From: JAUVKA01 sp964465145
Lineage (GTDB): Bacteria; Bacteroidota; Bacteroidia; Bacteroidales; UBA12481
Reading direction: 5' to 3'
NCBI GenBank assembly: GCA_964465145.1
Contig: CAYXJR010000036.1
Span: 1 to 40,500 of the forward strand
DNA: 40,500 nt
Made by a program: the position numbers and the translations under genes. The notes under the pieces are model-generated. The model saw only the letters and a list, made by a program, of their open reading frames with translations. It had not been told where the DNA came from and did no database searches. Shown here in pieces: positions 17,214-24,817 of this stretch (within the stretch, counting starts at the first letter, position 1; each line of letters starts with the position of its first letter).

Positions 17214-17387
17214 CTAGGTCTTGCCACAAAAAACACCTTTTTGCCTCACCTGGTTTACCAACATCACCATTTCTCGTTGGTCTCTTGAAGTCATCAGATT
17301 TTCAATGTCCTGGGCTTCGCATGATGTGCAAATCAAAATCAGGCCTAAGCTAATTAAACCAATCGCCGTGGTATATATAATCTTCAA
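17214..17387 (-). pseudogene. CAP-domain lipoprotein fragment (block A copy)
   Basis: The minus strand from TTG 17387 to TAG 17214-17216 encodes 57 residues: a lipoprotein signal ending TSC, then EAQDIENLMTSRDQREMV and VNQVRQKGVFCGKT. This matches the first 54 residues of the intact CAP protein at 20221-20712 (EAQEIKNLMDSGDQREMI, VNQARQKGVYCGKT) and then stops exactly after CGKT. The whole CAP domain with its His/Glu residues is missing. The start codon appears mutated (TTG where the intact copy has ATG). It marks the left edge of duplicated block A. Confidence 0.85.
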
Positions 17388-17400
17388 AACCTGATTTAAA

Positions 17401-17718
17401 ATGAAAACAGGCTCACATATCGCAGTAGTAATGATGATTTTTTTGTTTAGTTGTACAGCTCCTATAAATTTAACCTATGATAGTGCAAGAACTATTGATA
17501 AGGGAAGTGTTGAATTTACGGGAAATTATTCAGCATATAGGATGCCGGCAATAGACTTTTTTTACATAGCAGCAGATGATAAGCTTCCTGGAAATAGTAA
17601 CTATGGATTTGTGCTTGGATATGGCATTTTGGATAGATATACCCTGAAATTAAGATATGAAAGGCTGAAACCCGTCAATTACAATGAAAATTTAAATATC
17701 ATGATGATATCAATATAA
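17401..17718 (+). pseudogene. Truncated lipoprotein (block A copy of 21466-22158)
   Basis: A 105-residue product with lipobox FLFSC, then TAPINLTYDSARTIDKG, DRYTLKLRYERL and NYNENLN. It matches the first 110 or so residues of the 230-residue block B protein and then ends in unrelated residues IMMISI. The missing C-terminal half contains most of the predicted beta-strands, so the product is probably non-functional, though a short lipoprotein could still be made. Its start is only 13 nt from the divergent CAP fragment. Confidence 0.75.
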
Positions 17719-17837
17719 TATCATATCATATTAATCATTTAATAACCAACGGGCAGAAAACCGTACCTTTTATTCCTCCATCCTGGCCGAATGCCCGGGA
17801 ATGGAGCCGTTGATTTGACTGGTTTGGAATAAAAGTT

Positions 17838-18656
17838 CTATTCGCAGGCAATATTCTCAAAGAATTCGTCCCAACAGTGCCAGTAGGGATTCGTGAAATG
17901 TAGCATACTTAATACCCTGCCATAATGAGTTGTGGTGTTCCATTTAATGTTAATAAGATCATCCTCCCACGTTTTGTATATATCGTAGAAAGCATCAAGA
18001 TCCGTATCATCTACTTTACCGTACCTGATAAAGTTGCCATTATCGGCTGAATCTTCCATTATATTGGTATAGGTGATATCGGATGTGCCGTTAGGATTAA
18101 TATCCCACTGAATATTCAAAAATGGCAGGCTGTTCCCCGGATCCTTAATATTGTCCTCCGGATCTTTGTTTATTGTCCATGTACCAGTGGAATTATCAGT
18201 TTTTGAGATTCCTGTAAACCAGAGAAAGTCGGTATAATCATCGGTTTTGGAAATATACATCGACCATTCAATTTCATCATTGTTTACCTTCCCATGCAGC
18301 TCGGCCTCATAAAAATCATTGAAGAGTGACCAGGGATAGGACCAAATCCATGATTTTGTTGTACCGTCCCATACGGCCTCATGATTAAATGACTCCAGGA
18401 AGGCAGCTACCGGGATGAACATCTGTACGGTGAGCACCGTATTCCACCAATAAATATTTGAAGCAGCAAATAAGAAATTTGATCTGGGAAGGATACCAGA
18501 ATAACTAACGGGTTCAGGAGAATTTTTCCACATTCCGTCAATATCCATCACAAAAGATCCGGGTGGAGGTAGTTCGGGAGCTGGCTGATGCTTAACACAT
18601 GAGGAAGAAATAATGCCAAGGGTAATGATAGTTAGAAAGATCTTAATTTTTTTCAT
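17838..18656 (-). CDS. Lipoprotein of unknown function (block A, intact copy)
   Basis: A 272-residue protein with a lipobox SSSC near residue 20, followed by a proline-rich linker (HQPAPELPPPGSF) that tethers a compact, Trp- and Asp-rich domain (SNIYWWNTVLTVQMF, SFNHEAVWDGTTKSW, WFTGISKTDNSTGTW, KWNTTTHYGRVLS). I do not recognise a family. The copy at 22194-23077 is clearly homologous along its full length but frameshifted, so this is the surviving copy. It is convergent with the truncated lipoprotein gene and divergent from the ThuA-like gene, an arrangement identical to block B. Confidence 0.75.
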   Translation of the reverse strand: MKKIKIFLTIITLGIISSSCVKHQPAPELPPPGSFVMDIDGMWKNSPEPVSYSGILPRSNFLFAASNIYWWNTVLTVQMFIPVAAFLESFNHEAVWDGTTKSWIWSYPWSLFNDFYEAELHGKVNNDEIEWSMYISKTDDYTDFLWFTGISKTDNSTGTWTINKDPEDNIKDPGNSLPFLNIQWDINPNGTSDITYTNIMEDSADNGNFIRYGKVDDTDLDAFYDIYKTWEDDLINIKWNTTTHYGRVLSMLHFTNPYWHCWDEFFENIACE

Positions 18657-18737
18657 GGCATTGATTTAAATGATTTACCTAATCTCAATATTACCTATTC
18701 ATTTGATTTACTAAATTTAGGGAAAAATTTGGGAATT

Positions 18738-18769
18738 GGGACGAAGGGACAATGGGACAAAGGGGAAAG
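18738..18769. repeat. Octamer tandem array (GGGACAAN) x4
   Basis: Four 8-nt units: GGGACGAA, GGGACAAT, GGGACAAA, GGGGAAAG. It lies in the divergent spacer between the minus-strand lipoprotein and the ThuA-like gene of block A. The equivalent spacer of block B (23078-23232) has no such array, so it arose or was lost after duplication. Confidence 0.6.
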
Positions 18770-18804
18770 ATATTAGATGTTGGATTTAGATTTTAGATAA
18801 TAAG

Positions 18805-19527
18805 ATGGTTCGAAACAGAATAATTCTTGCATTTCTTTCAATCATTATGCTTGAAGCATGCTCGATTGATAAAGTGGATAGTATTTTGCTTATTACTGGC
18901 GGGCATGAGTTTGATTCAGTGAATTTCATGAAGGTCTTCAAGGGCTATGATGATTTGGAATTCGACATCATTATGCAACCGGAAGCGAACCAGGTTTACT
19001 CCTCAGACTCAATTGACAATTATGATGCCCTGGTGTTTTATGATTTGGCACAGGATATTACAGAAGAGCAAAAGACCTCTTTTATTGACATGCTGAATAA
19101 GGGTAAAGGTATTGTCTTTCTTCACCATTCAATAGCATCATATCAGGACTGGGATGAATTCATAAATATCCTGGGTGCAAGGTATTATCTTGAACCACAC
19201 GTATTTAACAATGATACAGTGCCTGCATCAACATACCTGGATAACCAGGATGTTGAAGTGAAGGTAATCGATAAAAGACATCCTGTAAGCAGGGATTTAA
19301 ACGACTTTCTAATACATGAAGAGGTATATAGCCAGGTTGCTGTTATACCCGAAGTTCATCCTTTGATGGGCACGAATCATCCGGACAGCAATGATTTGCT
19401 TGTATGGACTAATAATTACGGCCGGTCACGGATTGTATATATCCAATTTGGCCATGATAATAATGCCTACAGCAATCCAAATTTCAGAAAGCTGTTGAGG
19501 CAGGCAATAGAGTGGGTGGGACGATAA
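18805..19527 (+). CDS. ThuA-like lipoprotein (block A)
   Basis: A 240-residue protein with a signal ending in a lipobox-like MLEAC. The rest is a ThuA (trehalose utilization) class-I-glutamine-amidotransferase-like fold: ILLITGGHEFDSVNF near the N-terminus, GKGIVFLHHSIASYQDWDEF in the middle, the HEEVYSQ strand, LLVWTNNYGRSRIVYIQFGHD and NPNFRKLLRQAIEWVGR at the end. ThuA proteins of alpha-proteobacteria act in 3-keto-disaccharide catabolism; exported Bacteroidetes members have no firm function. Very similar to the block B copy at 23233-23976, and both appear intact. Its downstream HAD partner is broken. Confidence 0.85.
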   Translation: MVRNRIILAFLSIIMLEACSIDKVDSILLITGGHEFDSVNFMKVFKGYDDLEFDIIMQPEANQVYSSDSIDNYDALVFYDLAQDITEEQKTSFIDMLNKGKGIVFLHHSIASYQDWDEFINILGARYYLEPHVFNNDTVPASTYLDNQDVEVKVIDKRHPVSRDLNDFLIHEEVYSQVAVIPEVHPLMGTNHPDSNDLLVWTNNYGRSRIVYIQFGHDNNAYSNPNFRKLLRQAIEWVGR

Positions 19528-19592
19528 ATGCCTCATTTTGATAAAAATTTGGATTCAATTCACCAATTATGCAAAAGAATGAACTGAGTTTT
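19489..19592 (+). repeat. 104-bp exact repeat, block A copy
   Basis: Identical base for base to 23938-24041. It covers the last codons of the ThuA-like gene, the intergenic spacer and the first 24 nt of the HAD reading frame. The ThuA coding sequence immediately upstream differs at many positions between the copies, so the identity is a local patch. The match stops at 19593, where block A has lost the N-terminal part of the HAD gene. Confidence 0.92.
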
Positions 19593-20112
19593 TCAATCTA
19601 CAGTTTTATTAATAGAGGAACTGAAAAAAGCTGGAATCGGGATTGGAGTGGCATCATCCAGCAAGAATTGCAGGCAGGTTCTGGAAGCGGTGGGGCTCTT
19701 AGACTATTTCGGAGCCAGGGTAGATGGGGAGGTTTCAGCTGAAATGGGACTGAGGGGCAAACCGGACCCGGACATTTTCCTGACTGCCTGCAAAAGGGAG
19801 GACGTTAATCCGGCAGCAACCTGTCGTAAGGCACCGGAGATATACATACTGGAGAAAACACCTGGTGGTGCGTCTGTGCAGATAGAATTGGTTACTGATG
19901 CAAGCTTGTGGACTGTGGGCCCGTCATATGCGGTATGGGCTGAATACAGCGATGGTAGCCGGGAGTCGATATACGTGACATGTAGGGCAGCCAACGATTA
20001 CTGGGAGGCAGGGACAAAACAGGCCGAAGGCCTTCCGTTATGGTATAAGGTAAGGTCGGAGTCGGGCACAGCCATTCTTTTGGAAATAATAATGATATTT
20101 ATTTCGACATGA
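19569..20112 (+). pseudogene. Broken HAD (beta-phosphoglucomutase-like) gene fused to foreign coding sequence
   Basis: The original ATG (19569) and eight codons remain, then about 330 nt present in the intact copy are missing, including the DxD nucleophile motif, and the frame changes. From 19597 the HAD frame resumes (EELKKAGIGIGVASSSKNC, GEVSAEMGLRGKPDPDIFLTA) to about 19824. The frame then runs into residues with no HAD similarity (PEIYILEKTPGG, YAVWAEYSDGSRESIYV, GLPLWYKVRS) up to 20112. That tail resembles the C-terminal part of another exported protein. From 20082 another frame reads GNNNDIYFDMNGITTA, which looks like a carbohydrate-binding-type beta-sandwich remnant (weak). An enzyme is not expected. 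Confidence 0.75.
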
Positions 20113-20185
20113 ATGGCATAACAACTGCAATTCAGATTTTTAAGGATATTTCAGTCGGACCAATCAAATAGCTGACAGTTGAATT

Positions 20186-20225
20186 GTAACCTTCCGTAAC
20201 CCAACGTAACCTACCGTAACCTATT
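20186..20225. repeat. Decamer tandem array (GTAACCNNNN) x4
   Basis: Four 10-nt units: GTAACCTTCC, GTAACCCAAC, GTAACCTACC, GTAACCTATT. The minus-strand CAP gene ends inside the fourth unit (stop read as CTA at 20221-20223). It is one of three arrays in the window that contain a stop codon. Confidence 0.8.
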
Positions 20226-20712
20226 TCTTGGGTTTTGCAAAAACCTGCGTCCAGTAAATCCCATATTGTGCAGCTCCGAAATGCGTGAATTCCGGTTTCA
20301 TTATGTTCCGGCAGTGCCCTTCGCTGTTCAACCAGGTATCAACTGTTTGTTTTACTGATGTTGGCCCCATTGCTAGATTTTCACCGATGGTCTGCCAGGC
20401 ATAGCTGATCTTATTCAACCGGTCGGTAAGGGTTTCTCCATCCGAGGAAGTATGTTCGAAGTAATTATTTTTATACATGTCGTACGACTTGTCCGCGGCA
20501 GCCTTTTCGAGCTGGTCATCCCACTTAAGGGGAGCGACAGGTTTTTGCCATGTCTTGCCGCAGTAAACTCCTTTTTGCCTCGCCTGGTTCACCAGCTTTA
20601 TCATTTCGCGCTGATCGCCGCTGTCCATAAGGTTTTTGATTTCCTGCGCTTCGCAGGAAGAAAATAAGGAAATGAAAATCAAGGATATCAGGATACGAAA
20701 TAAGGCCTTCAT
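20221..20712 (-). CDS. CAP-domain (SCP/PR-1-like) lipoprotein
   Basis: A 163-residue exported protein with the lipobox cysteine at residue 20 (LFSSC). The CAP domain shows its usual tetrad: His87 (YFEHTSSDG), Glu111 (IGENLA), Glu131 and His133 (LNSEGHCRNIM), and an expected C-terminal strand GIYWTQVFAK. Bacterial CAP proteins are extracytoplasmic; their activity is mostly unknown. It is the complete block B version of the fragment at 17214-17387. The start lies 10 nt from the stop of the 2H phosphoesterase gene on the same strand, so the two are probably co-transcribed. Confidence 0.9.
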   Translation of the reverse strand: MKALFRILISLIFISLFSSCEAQEIKNLMDSGDQREMIKLVNQARQKGVYCGKTWQKPVAPLKWDDQLEKAAADKSYDMYKNNYFEHTSSDGETLTDRLNKISYAWQTIGENLAMGPTSVKQTVDTWLNSEGHCRNIMKPEFTHFGAAQYGIYWTQVFAKPKK

Positions 20713-20722
20713 TTATATCAGA

Positions 20723-21289
20723 TTAATTATTTCTGAAACAAAACTCACGGTGAATATCCCAGTATTTGCCGTTATGTTTCAATAAGAAAACGCTTTTAAC
20801 ATCAATTTTAGCATTGAAGATACGATTCTTATATTCCGGCCATGCCTTTTGATAAGCTTCCGGAGTAAGATCCCTTGTGGCAAGGGTCATGTGTGGATGA
20901 AACTTGCCTTTCAATTCGTTTGGATGGAAAAGGAATTCATCAAGAAGTGTTTTGCATAAATCTGAATGGAGCCAGATAATTGGTTCAGGTTGAACAATAT
21001 CAATATAAATAACCCTTGTGGGAAAGCTGCCGAATCTTGAAAGGTAAACTGTAAAAGGGATTTGATTCCCTGCAAAACGGACAAGGGAATCACTAAGAAA
21101 AGTCAGGTGTCGTAATTCCCTTTTAAAAGGAGGTATAAGAGTAATGTGGGCTGGTGATTTCAGGGCATGTTTAACCCCGAAGTGCTCCCTGATTTCTTCC
21201 TTGAGCGCTTTTACTTCCACCCTCAGGGGCTCATCCGGTATGATGGCAAGGAAATACAGATCTGGTTTAACAGCCTGGTTGAATATCAT
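20723..21289 (-). CDS. 2'-5' RNA ligase-like 2H phosphoesterase
   Basis: A 188-residue cytoplasmic protein with the two HxT/S motifs of the 2H superfamily: His48-Thr50 (AHITLIPPF) and His133-Thr135 (HPHMTLATRD). Members include LigT/ThpR RNA 2',3'-cyclic phosphodiesterases and fungal-type cyclic phosphodiesterases; length and motif spacing are normal. It is found only in block B: in block A the CAP fragment and the lipoprotein start are separated by 13 nt, so it was either inserted in B or deleted from A. Immediately upstream of the CAP gene on the same strand. Confidence 0.85.
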   Translation of the reverse strand: MIFNQAVKPDLYFLAIIPDEPLRVEVKALKEEIREHFGVKHALKSPAHITLIPPFKRELRHLTFLSDSLVRFAGNQIPFTVYLSRFGSFPTRVIYIDIVQPEPIIWLHSDLCKTLLDEFLFHPNELKGKFHPHMTLATRDLTPEAYQKAWPEYKNRIFNAKIDVKSVFLLKHNGKYWDIHREFCFRNN

Positions 21290-21465
21290 ATATTATGAAA
21301 AAATCAGATTTTAATAATCCATTATATGATCATGAATATAAATAAAAATCAAGGGTTACAGCATTATTATTTTTTAGGCCAATCGAATTATTAATCAATT
21401 TGATTTCATAACTTTCATATAACTAAACTATTTGCCCTGTTATTCCAGATCCTTAAAACCTGATA

Positions 21466-22158
21466 ATGATGAAGACAAGCACTTTTATCTCTATAATAAT
21501 GCTGGTTTTCTTATGCAGCTGCACAGCCCCGATAAATTTAGTCTACGACAGTGCAAGGACCATTGACAAGGGCAATGTTGAATTCAGGGGAAGCTATTCT
21601 ATATACCGATCGCCCTTTGGTGATTTATTTAACCTCGCGGAACCCGGCAAACCTCTTGGAAATAAAAACTTCGGCTTTGAAGCCGGATACGGAATTACGG
21701 ACCGGTATACCCTGAAAGTCAGATACGAGAACCTGTCGCTTATTAATTTCAATAAGGATTATTTTCTTGATTTAGAGGATCTGAGCAATATGAATTACTA
21801 TGGAATTGAAAACAAATATAAATTCAGGCGTGCGAATGTAGCCATAGGGCTTCCGTTAGGATATTATAAATTCAGGGCAGAAGATGCAACAACAAAAGGA
21901 TATTTTAATGCTGATCCAATGATATATATCACACTGATTGGCTCACCCAATAAATATGAATTAAGTATTATACCGAAAATTCATGTCTATATTATTGACA
22001 GCCCAAATGTGAGTCCGGCTTTAAGTATAGGCCTGGGTATCAGCAATGACCTGGAAAAGTGGGCTTTACGTCCTGAGGTCGGATTCGACGGATATTTTTC
22101 GTTTGGCCTCGGCTTTAATGTCAACCTGAGTAAAAGCCTCGGGAAGAACAAACAATAG
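21466..22158 (+). CDS. Putative outer-membrane lipoprotein (block B, intact copy)
   Basis: A 230-residue protein with the lipobox FLCSC near residue 19, then TAPINLVYDSARTIDKG and a series of alternating amphipathic strands with aromatic girdle residues (GFEAGYGITDRYTLKVRYENL, YYGIENKYKFRRANVAIGLPLGYYKF, a final FGLGFNVNLSK). This suggests a small beta-barrel or lipocalin-like protein; I cannot name a family. The block A copy is cut after about residue 100. ATG 21466 is directly followed by a second ATG, and either may be used. Its 3' end is 35 nt from that of the convergent frameshifted lipoprotein gene. Confidence 0.72.
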   Translation: MMKTSTFISIIMLVFLCSCTAPINLVYDSARTIDKGNVEFRGSYSIYRSPFGDLFNLAEPGKPLGNKNFGFEAGYGITDRYTLKVRYENLSLINFNKDYFLDLEDLSNMNYYGIENKYKFRRANVAIGLPLGYYKFRAEDATTKGYFNADPMIYITLIGSPNKYELSIIPKIHVYIIDSPNVSPALSIGLGISNDLEKWALRPEVGFDGYFSFGLGFNVNLSKSLGKNKQ

Positions 22159-22193
22159 CAGCAGATAAAAGATCCGGGCTGTCCCGTACTTCC

Positions 22194-23077
22194 TTAATGG
22201 CCTTCTGAATACGGGTAAAAAATTGTCCTGAATTTTTCGGGAATAATTAAAAAGGCAGGGTATTCGCAGGCTATATTCTCCAGGGATTCACTCCAGCAAT
22301 GCCAGTATGGGTCAGTGAAGTGCTGCATACTTAATACCCGTCCATAATGGGTGCTGGTATTCCATTTAATATTGATCAGATTGTCTTCCCAGGATTTGTA
22401 TATGTCGTAGAAAGCATCCAGGTCCGTATCATTCACTTTGCCGTACCTGATATAGTTCCCATTGTCAGAAGAGCCTTCCAGTGCACTTGTATAAGTTATG
22501 CCGGATGTACCGTCTGTATTTTGATTCCACTCAATATTCAGCAGCCTGGATACCTCTTCAGGGTCTTTTACACTTCCTCCCGGGTCCTTATTTATCATCC
22601 ATGTACCAGATGAATTGTCAGATTTGGAGGTGCCGGTGAACCAGAGAAAATCAATGTATTCACCGTTTTTTGATATAAACATCGACCAGTTGATCTCATC
22701 ATCGATGATTTCCCATGTAGCTGGGCCAGATAGGTGTCATTATTAACATTAACCGAGTAGGACCAGATCCAGGCTTTTGCAGTATTGTCCCATACTGGTT
22801 CATGGTTGAATGATTCAAGAAATGCAGCCACAGGAACGGCCAGCTGAACTGTTAGCACAGAGTTCCACCAGTAGATATTTGCTGCGGCGAATAAGAAGTT
22901 TGATGTCGACAGGATGCCCGGATAATCTCCCGGGGCCGGGGAATTTGTCCACATCCCGTCAATTTCCATTACAAACGACCCGGGGGGCGGCAGTTCAGGC
23001 TCAGGCTGCTGTTTGGTGCATCCGGAAGAGAAAAGACCAAGGGCAATGATGATCAGGATGGACTTGATAATTTTCAT
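22194..23077 (-). pseudogene. Frameshifted lipoprotein (block B copy of 17838-18656)
   Basis: From ATG 23077 the frame encodes a lipoprotein start (FSSGC, PELPPPGSFVMEIDGMW, NIYWWNSVLTVQL, SFNHEPVW, AQLHGK). After LHGK, near 22710-22714, it shifts to nonsense. A one-base deletion in the run read as GGGAAA explains it: the homologous frame continues as DDEINWSMFISKNGEYIDF and on to TSTHYGRVLSM. The original stop is also lost (TAG in block A, TAC here), adding 23 residues that end SEGH. The remaining sequence is still highly similar to block A, so decay is recent, or the shift is an assembly error. Confidence 0.8.
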
Positions 23078-23232
23078 GATTCTTTATTTTAATTTTTTAA
23101 AAGATAACAGCTCCAAGGCGATTGTTTATACTTACTAAAATTATGAAAAATAAGGTAAATTACTGGCATATTGGTTATTTTTGAGAATTCGGAGAATCGG
23201 GGAATGATATCATGTATTGAGAGTGAAATTGA

Positions 23233-23976
23233 TTGAATAGAGTGAAAAGGTATTTTACATTTATCAGGATGGCTGTGATTGGCAGCCTTATTTTTTTACT
23301 GTCGGGCTGTTCAGGTGAGAATCCTGAACAGATATTACTTGTCACGGGAGGCCACGAGTATGACCGTGACAATTTTATTGAGGTATTTAACAGTTATCAG
23401 GATTTGGATTATGATGAAATGGTCCAGCCGGAGGCAAACAAGGTTTACTCTTCGGATTCCATCGGGAAATATGATGCTCTGGTTTTTTATGATTTAAACC
23501 AGGAGATTACTGAAGATCAAAAGAAGTCTTTTATAGAGATGTTAAACAAGGGCAAAGGAATTGTCTTTCTTCATCATTCAATTGCGTCGTACCAGGAATG
23601 GGATGAATTTTATAAAATTCTGGGAGCCCGTTATTTTCTTGAACCCAGGGTGGTCAATAATGATACAGTCCCTGCTTCAACATATCTCGACCACCAGCAG
23701 GTTGATGTTAAGATCATCGATAAAAAGCACCCTGTTACCAGGGGTCTGGAGGACTTTCCTATAGTCGAAGAGGTTTACAATCAATACCTGGTATTGTCCA
23801 CTGTTCATCCACTCATGGGAACCGATCATCCCGAGAGCGGCAACCTTCTGGCCTGGACCAATAATTACGGCAGATCGAGGATTGTTTATATTCAGTTCGG
23901 CCATGATAATAATGCTTACAGTAATCCCAATTTCAGGAAGCTGTTGAGGCAGGCAATAGAGTGGGTGGGACGATAA
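23233..23976 (+). CDS. ThuA-like lipoprotein (block B)
   Basis: A 247-residue protein with a clear lipobox (IFLLSGC, near residue 24). The ThuA-type fold is complete: ILLVTGGHEYDRDNF, GKGIVFLHHSIASYQEWDEF, a VEEVYNQ strand, LLAWTNNYGRSRIVYIQFGHD and the terminal NPNFRKLLRQAIEWVGR. It is closely related to the block A copy. The start is uncertain: TTG 23233, GTG 23242 and ATG 23269 are all in frame, and the GTG start keeps the basic signal region. It lies 41 nt upstream of the intact HAD gene, so ThuA and HAD are probably one transcription unit. Confidence 0.85.
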   Translation: MNRVKRYFTFIRMAVIGSLIFLLSGCSGENPEQILLVTGGHEYDRDNFIEVFNSYQDLDYDEMVQPEANKVYSSDSIGKYDALVFYDLNQEITEDQKKSFIEMLNKGKGIVFLHHSIASYQEWDEFYKILGARYFLEPRVVNNDTVPASTYLDHQQVDVKIIDKKHPVTRGLEDFPIVEEVYNQYLVLSTVHPLMGTDHPESGNLLAWTNNYGRSRIVYIQFGHDNNAYSNPNFRKLLRQAIEWVGR

Positions 23977-24041
23977 ATGCCTCATTTTGATAAAAATTTG
24001 GATTCAATTCACCAATTATGCAAAAGAATGAACTGAGTTTT
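23938..24041 (+). repeat. 104-bp exact repeat, block B copy
   Basis: Identical base for base to 19489-19592. In this copy the HAD gene continues normally after the repeat, so block B is the complete arrangement. The boundary on the left is a single A/G difference in the sequence TTTCAGRAAG; divergence resumes upstream of it. Confidence 0.92.
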
Positions 24042-24806
24042 GAAGCGGTTGTTTTTGATATGGACGGGGTGATTACCCAAACCGCAATGACTCATGCTGC
24101 TGCTTGGAAGGAAATGTTTGATGAGTATCTGAAAAAGAGAGAAGCTGAGTATGGTGAAGTTTTCAGGGAGTTTACCCATGGTGCAGATTATTTGCCTTTT
24201 GTTGATGGTAAACCGCGATATAGTGGTGTGGCCTCATTCCTGGAATCAAGAGGAATTGATATACCATTAGGTGTCCCTTCGGATCCCCCGGGCACGGAAA
24301 CCTGTTGCGGCTTAGGTAACAGAAAAAATGAGGTTTTAAACGAGGTGCTTAAAAGAGATGGTGTAAAAATATATGCATCTACTATTCAGTTAATTCTTCA
24401 ATTGAGGGAGGCCGGAATCAAGTTAGGGGTAGCCTCGTCAAGTAAAAATTGCAAGCAGATCCTTGAGGCCGTAGGTCTTTTAGATCTGTTTGATGCACGT
24501 GTGGATGGTGAAGTTTCTGCCGGCCTGGGATTACAAGGTAAACCTGAACCCGACATTTTCATCACTGCATCCGATATACTTAAAGTTCCTTATAATAAAG
24601 CGATTATTGTTGAAGATGCGGTATCCGGGGTTCAGGCCGGATCGCGTGGCCATTTCGGGCTTACCCTAGGAATCGCCAGAGAAGATAACGCTAGGGAGCT
24701 CCTGGATAATGGAGCTGATTATGTTGTGGGAGACCTTGAAGAGGTGAATGGTATTCGAGGATTAAATAAGATCTTTTTACAGATCGGGCAGTCGCGAGAT
24801 TTATAA
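24018..24806 (+). CDS. HAD-family hydrolase, beta-phosphoglucomutase-like
   Basis: A 262-residue cytoplasmic enzyme of the HAD subfamily IA, closest in motif pattern to beta-phosphoglucomutases (beta-glucose-1-phosphate to glucose-6-phosphate). Motif I is FDMDGVITQT with nucleophile Asp14 and acid/base Asp16; motif II is VASSS; motif III Lys is in GKPEPDIF; motif IV is IIVEDAVSGVQAG. An insert of helical cap (residues 22-120) includes HAAAWKEMFDEYL, as in the partners of GH65 disaccharide phosphorylases. No phosphorylase gene is nearby. Intact copy of the broken gene at 19569-20112; a kinase-independent disaccharide pathway with ThuA is a possibility only. Confidence 0.85.
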   Translation: MQKNELSFEAVVFDMDGVITQTAMTHAAAWKEMFDEYLKKREAEYGEVFREFTHGADYLPFVDGKPRYSGVASFLESRGIDIPLGVPSDPPGTETCCGLGNRKNEVLNEVLKRDGVKIYASTIQLILQLREAGIKLGVASSSKNCKQILEAVGLLDLFDARVDGEVSAGLGLQGKPEPDIFITASDILKVPYNKAIIVEDAVSGVQAGSRGHFGLTLGIAREDNARELLDNGADYVVGDLEEVNGIRGLNKIFLQIGQSRDL

Positions 24807-24817
24807 AATTATGGACC

